Assembly (NCBI GenBank): GCA_033557835.1 | Contig: JAWQRO010000209.1 | Coordinates: forward strand, 1 to 48,714 | DNA: 48,714 nucleotides | Direction: 5' to 3' | Source: Helochares maculicollis | Taxonomy: Eukaryota; Arthropoda; Insecta; Coleoptera; Hydrophilidae | In this document: one piece after another, positions 13,001-23,161 of the stretch | How positions within the stretch are numbered: position 1 is the first letter of the stretch | How the letters are laid out: every line of letters starts with the position of its first letter | Notes under the pieces: model-generated | What the model saw: only the letters and a program-made list of their open reading frames with translations | What the model was told of the DNA's origin: nothing | Database searches by the model: none | Made by a program: the position numbers and the translations under genes

Positions 13001-16000
13001 TTTCACCTAATTTATTGAAAAATCCTCCAGTTTTCTTAGCTGATAGTTCAACTTCCTGCTTTAAATTTTCAGCCGTTTCCATAGCTCCTTCTCTAGTGTC
13101 AAAAGCTGCTTTTTTAGCTGATTCTGTTGCATCTGTGCAAGTTTCAACAACACTATCTGCCACACTGATAACTCCTTCTTTAACATTAGTAGCTGTTATT
13201 TTAGCGGAATCTACGACTTCGTCGAGTTTTTGACTAATAGTTCCTTCATTGTTTGTAGATTTGATGATAGGTCTTACATCTTCAAACTTTTCCACTTCTT
13301 CAGTCAAGAAACTTGCGGTATCAGCAATATTCTGCTTTATTTCATTAGATAGTTCGGCAGGTTTAATTTCTTCAATTTTTCCCTTTCTATCTTTTCTTCC
13401 GAAGAGGCCTAAGAAACCGCCTTTTCGTCCACTATCACTTTCATCTCCAGATTCGGACTTTTCGCGTTTGTGGCGTTTATCTTTTTTCTTAGAAGACTTT
13501 TGCGGAGAAGTTGGTGAAGTCAAAGTAGCTGCTATATTTTCAGCAACTTCTGATGTATCAACTTTAAGTTCTTTAGCCACTTTAACTACCTCCTCGGTTG
13601 TTTCTGCAGTTGGTGCAGCAACTCCTTCAAGGGTGCTTTTAGTTTGATCTTTTGCATCTGTAGCGGTTTCTACGAGAGCTTGTTTAGAGACAACTGCTTC
13701 ATCCTTGACTTCTTCTGCCTTTCCACTAAGCTTTTCACCTAGTTTGGAGAAAAAGCCTTTGGATTTTTTCATGGATTTATCCAGTTCATCTTTTGTGTCA
13801 TTTGTGGCTTCTTTAACTGCTGCAGCTGTATCTTTGACTTCTTTCTTAATAGTTTCTTTAGTAGTGATGGCCATATCTGTGACTGTGGTCGCTGCATCCT
13901 TAATGCCTTCTGTGGCCTCATTAATAGTTCCTTGAACACTAGCTTCTTTAGCCTGAATATCATCTTCAGTTATTTTCGCTGACTCTAAGAATTCGTGTAT
14001 TGTTTTGCTTGTAGCTTCAACTAATGTGTCAGCACTAAGGGATAAAATGTCGTCTGTAGTACCAATTAGGTTTCCATCTACTGCATCTTTAGAAACAATA
14101 GGACGAACATCTTCATATTTTTCGACCTCCTGTTGCAGAAAGCTCGTAGTATCATGCATTTCTGTTATGACCGTTTCTGAGATAGTCCGTGGTTCTATTT
14201 CTTCAATCTTTTTTTTATCTTTTTTGTCCTGCTTACTAAACAATCCTAAAAATCCACCGCTTTTGCGACTAGACCCATCACTTTCATCTCCTGATTCAGA
14301 TTTATCCCTCTTTTGTTTTTTTCCTTTTTTCTTTGAAGATTTTTGTTCGGGAATTGGAACTTTTGCTGCTACAAAATCCTTAGTTGCAGGTTTTACGTCT
14401 TCATGCAATGAAACTTCTTGTTCTAAGAATGCTTTGGTATCGCTTATTTGTACTTTAGCCTCAGCTTCAACATAAAGTTTATCTTTGAGTTCTGCTAATT
14501 TCAGGTCAGATGCATCAACAACGTCTGATGATGCGATGCCAATTTTAGCTGCGGTATCACCAATTTCCGATTTTACTACATCCAGTTTTTTATCAGTTAA
14601 TTCTTGTATCTCTTTTGCGCTTTCTACTACGGTCTCTTCCTTCGTTTTTACGATTTCTTTGGTTTCATCTATTTTATCACCAAGTTTTGTGGAGAAGCGT
14701 CCTGTGTTTTGTGCAGAATGGTCTGCTTTTTCAGAAAGAGTTTTCGCTGTATCTTTGATTGCTGCCTCAGTATCAGCAGCTCTTTTATCAGCAAATTTGA
14801 CAACATCATCAGCAAGCTTTTCAGTAAAAATTACGGAACTCTTAGTACTTTCTTCTGCAGATTTAGCCGCATGTTTCGATATTTCTTCGATGTCGTAAGC
14901 GTTTTTGATAGATTGAGATGTTGTAGAAGCCGTATCTTCTCCACTTTTTTTAAGCTCCTCCGCATCTTTTCTTATATCTTCTCCACTTTCATTTACTTTT
15001 TCTTTAGTTTCTTCAGCTTTACCAGTAATTTTGTCGCCTAATTTACTGAAGAAGCCCCCAGTTTTCTTAGCGGCGTCTTTTGTAACTAATACAGCTTCTT
15101 TAGCAACGTCCTGAGTTACTGCTGCAGCATCTTTTGCTCCTTCTGTAACTGTTTTAGAGGCTGCTTTAGTGCCTACGACTACATCTTCTGCTGTATCTAC
15201 TATTTTATCTTTAGCTAGATTGGCTTTCTCTTTTGCTGAGTCCGCGGTGCTATCAATAGCACCAGTAATTTTATTTAAAATACCTGCGGAATCTTTGGGC
15301 TTAACGATTGGTTTTACATCTTCGTACTTTTCTACTTCGTAGCTTAAGAAATTTTGAGATTCTCCCATTGCTTTTATAGTCGCTTCAGAAATTGGTACTT
15401 TTTCGGCGATTGGTTTTTCTTGCCTTTGCTTATCTCTTTTATCTTTCTTGCCGAAAAATCCTAAGAAACCACTCTTTTTAGAAGACGTGTCGCTTTCGTC
15501 ACCTGATTCTGATTTTTCGCGTTTATGGCGTTTGTCTTTTTTCTTTTTCTTTGTCGGTGTAGTTTCCTCTTTTGATTTCGTTTCATCTTCTGCTTTCCCT
15601 TCATCTTTAAGTTTAGTTTCTTTTTGTGGTTTTAGTTCATGTTCTAACTGGGATATATCTGCTTTAGTTCCTGTTAAGCTAGGTGTTGCACTTTCTTTGC
15701 CGAGAGCATGCTCCAACTCTTTAACATCCCGTTCTACATTCTCAGCAATTCCAGCCAACTCTTTGTCAATATCAGCAAAGAAATCGTTTGTTTTAGTTTC
15801 TACTTCTGTAGGAAGGCCTGTCACATCTTTTGCCACTGTAGTAGTTCTCACTTCTGTTGTTACTGTCCGGAATACTGCTTTAGCTTCATCTGGTAGGTTT
15901 TCTAATTCAGTGTGTACTGTTTGAGATGTTTTGACCATTGTTTCCTTAACAGCATCTTCTTTAGCACGTATGGTTTTATCAAGATTATCAATAATCTTAG

Positions 16001-19000
16001 TTTCTTCTTCGACGATCTTAGGTGCTTCATCAAGAACATGTTCAACTTTTTTCATAACAGCTTCTGACATTTTATCAGCTTGCGATTCAGCTTCATCTTT
16101 GGTGTCAATTAAAACCTCTTTACCGTCATCTGCTTTGCTATGGAATTTTTCACTAAGTTTAGATAAGAATCCTCCTGTCTTTTTTACTGATTTCTCAGTG
16201 CTTTCTTGGATATCTTTGCCTAACTGCTTAGCACCGTCTTTGGTAGCAATGGCAGCTTTAACAGTTTCATTGGCAGCGGTAGCTACCACTTCTATAGTCG
16301 TATCTTTAGCGGTACTAATTGCTGTTGAAACTTCGCCAACCTTAGATTTTTCTGCTGTTGTTGCGATAATTGGACGGCTGTCTTCGTATTTCTCAACTTC
16401 TCCTTTGAGAAAAGATGTGGTATCACTCATATCTTTGACGACGGATTCAGATAAATCGATTTTCTTTGGCATTACAACTTCTTCGATCTTATCTTCATCT
16501 TTTTGTTTATCTTTTCTACCAAAGAGTCCAAAGAAACCGCTTTTCCTAGTTGTGGAATCACTTTCATCTCCTGATGATGATTTTTCTCTCTTATGGCGCT
16601 TATCTTTTTTCATTTTAGCTTTCTCAATTGTTGATTTAGGTACTTCTTCTGTAGATAAATATGTTTGTCTTGCAGTAGGCCTTACATCTTCATGCACTTC
16701 TACTTCTTTGGCCAAGAAGTCTTGAGAAGAGTTAATTCCTATTTGAACAGGTATTGCTATAGACTGTGTTAATATAGTGTCTTGCACGTCTTTAACGATC
16801 TCTTCAGCATATTTACTTGTTTCTTCAAGTTGAGTTCCAGCTTTCTTCATAGAATCTTTACCCTTGTCTTCAATATCTCTAGCGCTGTCTTGAGTGGATA
16901 TAGAAATTTCTGTAATAGGTTCTTTAGTAACATCAACTTCTATTAAAGAATCTTTGACATCTTCTGCTTTACCATGGAATTTTTCACCAAGTTTGGAGAA
17001 GAATCCACCTGTTTTCTTTGCTGCCTTGTCAGCTGCTTCTTTTATGTCTTTACTAATTTCTTTAGCACCATCTTTAAGGTCAACAACACTTTCCTTGATG
17101 TCCACAGCGACATCTTTGACACTTTCTTTAGTTGCAGCTGCAGCTTTAACAGTAGAGTCTTTAACAGATTGAGCTGCTTCTTCAGTTTTTTCAGCAGTGG
17201 CTTCAGCTGCATCTTTGATCTTTTCAGTAGTTGTTGCTAAAGCGCTACCAACAGTAGCAGAAATGGTATCTAATTTCGATTTATCTTCATCTTTGACTGG
17301 AATAATTGGTCGGACATCTTCATACTTATTGACCTCTTGACTTAGGAAATCAGAAGTATCAGCCATATCTTTCACTGTAGATTCAGAAAGTTCCACTTTC
17401 TTCGGCGTTTCAAGTTCTTCAATTTTATCTTTATCCTTTTTGTCCTTTTTGCCAAATAGACCAAAGAAGCTGCTCTTTTTAATGGTTGAATCGCTTTCAT
17501 CTCCCGATGAAGATTTTTCACGTTTATGGCGTTTGTCTTTTTTCTTCTTGCTTTTCTCCATTTTGATTTCTGAAGCAACTTCTGGTGAAATAGATATTTC
17601 CTTAGCTAAAGGTCTTACGTCTTCATGCACTTCAATTTCCTTTGCCAAGAAATCACTAGAAGAGTCAATTCCCATTTGAATAGGAATTTCTTTAGCTACT
17701 GTAAGCTTAGCATCTTGTACTTGTTCTGCAAATTCTTCCCCAACTTTATTTACACTTTCTAGGTTATCGTCTGCTTTTTTTGTGGAAACTGAAAGTTCAC
17801 TAATAGTTTCTTTGGCGGCGTCAATTTGTTCCATGGCTGTTTCTTTGGTATCTTTAGCTGTTTTATCTAACTTAACTGTAGCATCATCTTTAACTTCTAT
17901 TAAGGAATCTTTGACATCTTCTGCTTTGCCATGGAATTTTTCACCAAGCTTGGAGAAAAATCCGCCTGTTTTCTTTGCTGCCTTGTCAGCTCCTTCTTTT
18001 ATGTCTTTACTGATTTCTTTGGCACCATCTTTAAGATCAACAGCACTTTCCTTGATGTCCACAGCGACATCTCTAACACTTTCTTTAGTTTCAGCTGCAG
18101 CTTTAACAGTGGATTCTTTAACAGATTGAGCTACTTCTTCAGTTTTTTGAGCAGTCGCATCAGCTGCATCTTTGATCTTTTCTGTAGTTGTTGCTAAAGC
18201 GCCACCCACGGCAGCCGAAATGGTATGTAATTTCGATTTATCTTCATCTTTAACTGGAATAATTGGTCGGACATCTTCATATTTGCTGACCTCTTGACTT
18301 AAGAAATTAGAAGTGTCTGCCATATCTTTCACTGTAGATTCAGAAAGCTCCTCTTTCTTCGGCGTTTCAAGTTCTTCAATTTTATCTTTCTCTCTCTTAT
18401 CTTTTTTGCCAAAGAGACCAAAGAAGCTGCTCTTTTTAGTAGTAGAATCGCTTTCATCTCCTGATGAAGATTTTTCTCGCTTGTGGCGCTTATCTTTCTT
18501 CTTTTTGCCTTTTTCTGTCTTTATTTCTGACGCAACTTCTGGAGATATAGGTATTTCTTTCACTAAAGGTCTTACGTCTTCATGAGCTTCAAGTTCCTTG
18601 GCTAAGAAATCTTTAGTAGAGACAATTCCTTGTTCAATAGGAACTTCTATAGGTTTTTCCAAACAAATATCTTGAATTTTTTGTGTAGATTCATCAACTT
18701 TACGACTCAATTCGTCAACTTTAACATCTTTTTTCTTAACAACTTCCAATTCTTCTTTTGCTTCTTTCATAGCTTGATTCGTACCATCAATGGTTCCACT
18801 AACGTTTTTAGAAGGTAATGGCACAATAATTGGTTTTGCATCTTCGTAACGTGAAACTTCTGTCTTCAAAAAATTAGAAGTATCAGTCATACTCTTCTGT
18901 ACTTCTTCTGGTAGTTCGACGACAACGGGAGATTCTTCTATCTTTTTGTCCTTTTGTTGGTCATCTTTTTTACTCTTCTTCCCAAAGAGTCCCAAGAAAC

Positions 19001-21724
19001 CAGTTTTTTTCGAGCCTTCACTTTCATCTCCCGACTCGGATTTATCACGTTTCTCTTTCTTTTTCTTCTTTTTATCCTGCTTCGTGGTAGTTTCATCGGT
19101 TTCCAGTTTTGCTTCTTCGGGTATAGCTTCAGAAGGCTTTGTTCCTAAAGATTTTCCAGCCGTCACTTTTGTTTCCGATACTTTAATTTCATAAACTTTC
19201 TCTTCCGGCGTCTTTGCAATTTCCAAAGCTATTTTTCCTTCTAAAACATGTGGAGTCTCTTTAATAACAGGTTTAGCATCCTCATAATTTTCCATTTCTT
19301 TAGCGAGGAAGTCCTTGGAATCGTACATGTTTTTCAAAACTTCACCAGATAGCGTTATAGGTACTTCTTTACCATCTGCAGTTACCTTTGTGATTTTGTC
19401 AATTATTTTTTGGGTAACTGTGACCTTAGTATCCTTAATTTCTTTAATTTTATCGCCGGTTGAGTCGACGATCTTTGTTTTAACTTCAACAGTACGTGTT
19501 TTAGTAGAAATAACTCCACCATCTTCAACGTCTTTTTCTATTTGAGTCGTCACTTGTTCCAAGACTTTCATAGTACCTTCACCATCTTTATCGAACGTCA
19601 TCTGGAGAGGCGTCTGATCAGCTTTGGTATATTCCAGCTCTTCTTCGATTTTTCTTTCAGTTTTTTCTTTAGGCTTGGCATCTTCATACAAATTCACTTC
19701 AGTTTGTAAGAAAGCAGTTGTGTCTTTCATATCCTTAACAACTGAATCCGATAACATGGTGCCCTTTATTTCCTTAGGTGGTGTTGCTACTTCCTCAATT
19801 TTTTCTTTTTGGCGTTCTTTTTTACTCTTTTTCCCAAAGAGTCCTAAGAAGCCTCCTTTCTTTGAAGTCTCACTTTCATCTTCGGATTCAGACTTTTGCC
19901 GCTTATCTAGCTTCTTTTTCTTTTTGTGTTTCTTTTCCTTTTTAATTTCAGGGGTATCAGTGTCGCTTGGACTTGTGATTTCGCGTTCTTTGCGTCTTTC
20001 TGGAGAAGTTGTATCAGGGCTTAAGATGCGCGCTCTTTCAGGAGAAAGAGGCTCAGGGCTTAAAATAGGGCTTTCAGCTGGTATGATAGGTCGAACATCT
20101 TCGAACAATTTAATTTCCTGTAAAAGGAAGTTTTTGGTGTCGTCCATTTGTTGTAGGACTTCGCTTGAAAAACCAAAATCGAAATCATCTGGGGTTTTCA
20201 TATCAAAGATGACTCTTTCGGCTCTAGGTATTTCCTCAGGAGGTGCTGTTGGAGCTAAAGGTTCTTTTTGTTGGTGCGCAGGCCTAGCATCATCATATTT
20301 TGCTACTTCTTGTTGCAGGAAGCTAGTAGTGTCTTCCATTGCTTTGATGACTTCCTCAGACGGTTTGCTGCGTTTGTGGTCTTCTTCTGTTTCTTCGACA
20401 ATTTCGTTGGATTTTTCTTCGCCATCCTTCTTTGGTTTCTTTCCAGCTAAGCGGCTAAAGAAGCCACTTTTCTTTTGAGATTCACTAGTGTCTTCGCTAT
20501 CGGAAACATTGTCGACTTTCTTAGATTTCTTTTTCTTGTCTTCTTTGGATGATTCTTTATCTTGTTTCTCCACGATGGATTTATCTTCGCTATCTGAGTC
20601 TTCGCCGTCTTTCGAGGCTTTCTTGCTCAGAAAACCGAAGAGGCCGCCATGTTTTCGGCCGAGTTTGGAGCTTCCTGGTGCTTCTGATGGCTTAGGTTTG
20701 GCTTGGATGTCACCGGCCCAGCCTTGGAAGTAAATTTCATTTTGGATTAAGTGGTTTGTGAGAAGTTTTACTTGGTCAGGATCGTCTACAACCCTTAAGG
20801 CTTGGTGCAAATGATCTGGTGGTTGATAGACCATAGGCTCGCCTATGTCTTCATAGAAACTGCTCTTAATGGATGGCGATTGAACTAATTTTGGTTTTTC
20901 ATGCAAGATTTCTCGTTCGATTTGGTTGATGCTTTCGTTGAGGTCTAAGTCAAAGACTTTGGCTTCGACTTTAATTGGTTGTGAAGTATCTTGCATTATT
21001 GGTAGTTTAGGCGGTTCTATACTTATATTTCGATCTTCTTGGATGGTGACTTTACGCTTAGGAGACATTTCTCCTTCTAACGGTTTTATGGTTTCTATTT
21101 GGGTTATGGTTGATATTTCGGAAATTATTTTTGAGTCTTTTGGTGGTAGATTAGGCGCTAGCACACCGTTGCTTTCGTGTGTTGGTGATGATGAGTCTGC
21201 ATAGGAAATGTCGGCGAATTTACTATTAATGGATTCATCAACAAGGGGTGGCGTTGGTAATTTGGGTTTACGTGCCGGTTTTTCTGGTGGGATTTCAGGG
21301 GCGGGGTCTTCCTTACCTTTTTTCTTTTTCTTCTTTTCTTTCTTTTCTTTCTTCTTATCTTTTTCAGTTTCTGAGTCGGAGTGATCAACTGACTTACCTC
21401 CTAATTTAGTTTTAAGAGTGCCGAAGAAGCCCTTTTTGGACTTCTTCTCCTCACTTTTACTTAAATCTTCCCTACTAGAATCCCTGCTGAGCGTTTTGCG
21501 TTTCTCAGCAACCGGTTCGACTGATTTTTTAACGATACGAGCAGTGGTCGCGTGGAACGGTTCTGGTTGTGACTCGGAATTAATAAAAGCGTTAGTATCG
21601 AATATTACAAGCTTCAACGCGTCGCCTGTAAATGTACTTGATGTTGGTTGTTGAACGGTCGTGGGTGAATCGATTAACAAATCTTCGGAACTAGCTAAGT
21701 GATTGGTCGTGGTCGGTTGGATTC
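1029..21724 (-). CDS. Ank2: Giant exon D: repeat-rich C-terminal tail of an Ankyrin-2-like protein
   Basis: A single uninterrupted coding exon of 20,696 nt (about 6,897 residues) ending in TAG at 1031-1029. The start is set by a splice acceptor (ctatttccag, bases 21734-21725); the frame stays open upstream only to a non-ATG codon, and the acceptor puts the junction in phase 1, matching the donor of exon C. The protein is dominated by Lys, Glu, Ala, Ser and Asp. It alternates a basic, Phe-containing module (KREKSESGDESD then GFLGLFGKKxKK, 14 good copies), an 18-residue motif DTTxFLxxEVxKYEDVRP (21 copies), a KKTGGFFSKLGxK motif (about 25 copies) and long amphipathic Ala/Lys/Glu stretches. The last 300 or so residues are non-repetitive and include FERMASEVL, RQIVSQLSVEEVSDFQ and TPDSQADAVELPQGS, which I recall as resembling insect ankyrin C-termini. 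I infer an axonal scaffold tail, perhaps membrane- or microtubule-binding; the family name is inference, the exon itself is clear. Confidence 0.8.
7149..10091 (-). repeat. Nine-unit tandem coding repeat, 327 bp (109 aa) per unit
   Basis: Inside exon D, the block beginning AAKKTGGFFSKLGGKL recurs every 327 bp. Anchors on the plus strand (aatttactga) fall at 7441, 7768 and 8095, and the first and tenth AAK starts (10091 and 7148) differ by exactly 9 x 327. There is no net indel across nine units; a tenth, degenerate copy follows toward lower coordinates. Each unit has an 11-residue periodicity, for example VKVKDSVVESA, EDLKDKTVDKT, AEIKDATIKSA, KDLKDTVVDGA. This pattern is typical of LEA group 3 proteins, perilipins and synucleins, which form amphipathic 3-11 helices on lipid surfaces; that role here is inference. 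Confidence 0.93.
16930..18597 (-). repeat. Segmental coding duplication with 957-bp spacing inside exon D
   Basis: Two adjacent segments of roughly 0.7 kb are highly similar. The plus-strand landmark ccatggaat occurs at 16972 and 17929, exactly 957 bp (319 codons) apart. Both copies encode EVASEIK, the KREKSSSGDESD module, SSFFGLFGKK, a DTSxFLSQEV copy, an amphipathic Ala/Lys stretch and SKLGEKFHGKAEDVKDSLIEV. This is a relatively recent duplication of a full composite super-repeat. Confidence 0.85.
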
Positions 21725-23161
21725 CTGGAAATAGCACACCATGCCAGTCCAAACAAGCAAACCCAACTACCAAACCTTTATCTAGTGACCTGTGAGATTT
21801 GGGCTTTGGTGTATTTTACTCTGGGAGAGTTGATTGGTTGAATTTATAGCTTTCTCACTTTGAATTTTTTAAATTTAAAATATGCTGCTCTTTTTTGTAG
21901 ATAGTTATGAAGAATGTAGTTCTGTTTACGATTCAATCACTCAATTCTGCCAAAAGAAGTAAACCAAAGCCGCTTACTCAAAAGATACTTTAGAGTTTTC
22001 AACCAATTTTTGGTTTTGTACCTACTTTAGCATATCGTTTTTTTTTCTTTTCGAGTCCCAGAAATATCCTTACTGCAAGTAATGCTTATTCACATATTAT
22101 GGTTAATGCATTTTCAAACCGATTATTTACCAACAAACAAGTTACAAAATTTGAGTTAGTCGCCAAAAACTAACTACTAAGTAAAAAGTGAACGCCAAAA
22201 CCATGCGTATCAGTTTGGAAGTGGAGTCATTTAGGGAAATCTTTGAAACTGCTCACCTTAGCTGCCTGTTTATATAGTTTTTGACTAAGAAATTGTAAGG
22301 CTTTGTGACCAAATTATGTTCTTATAGCAAAACATGGTAAACGATTGATGTAGACAATTCATTGAATTGATTGTATTATTTAATCTGCATTCAATCATAG
22401 TTTACAATGATCATAAATGTGTTGCTGTATGGATTTAAAGATTATGACAACAGTGTCTAAAAGAAACACTTACTGACTTTTCATGCCCAATATTTTTGAA
22501 TTAAACATAGATTTTGTTTTAAATCTATAAATGTTTCGGTGTAATAGTAATGGGCAATCCAATGATTCATTACAGTAGTTATATGTATATGTATTTTCAG
22601 TAAGCATGATAAGGTAGTATAAAATAAATGTTTGTAGTGGAGTCATTTTCTTAAAATCGTTTGACAAAGAATTTTCTATGAATAATGGTTCCAAAAATGT
22701 TTACACCTATTCAGATAAAATAAGACAAATATATTTAATGGTTGAAACGAGAAAGTCAGTTGATAATATTTTAGTTTTAATAACAATGTATATTTAATTA
22801 TGATTCAGATTCAAAAGAAAAAATACTAGTGTCATTACCAAATGTCTCCAAGTTTAAATTGATGTCATCAAGATGTTATTTACTAAAATAATCTTCGTAA
22901 AATGGTATAACAATATGGCATAAGGCAATTAAGCAGTGAATAGAATATAGATTTTACTGAAATTATCATTTTTAAATATAATGCCACAGAATCAAAAATG
23001 TATATATGTATTACATAGATTTTTCCGAAAACTATTTTTTTTTCCTTTTGTTAAAACTACTAGTCAGGTGCTAAAGTAGGCTAGATTCATAGATCTGACC
23101 AAAATCACTATATTTTTAATTAATTCTGTAATTAATGAAAACGGGAACACCTTGATTTTAC
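21725..23161 (-). other. Intron between exons C and D
   Basis: Bounded by a donor after exon C (AGAG then gtaaaa, at 23162/23161) and the exon D acceptor. It is AT-rich. It contains a 74-codon open frame (22470-22694) that could be a cryptic terminal exon and a 28-nt interval with good splice signals (22257-22284), both described as findings. I see no repeats or RNA genes. Confidence 0.8.

Noticed and set aside
21725..21773. Extending exon D upstream to the apparent frame start at 21773.
   Set aside because: That codon is TTG, no ATG is present before an upstream stop, and a strong acceptor lies at 21725, so these bases are intron.
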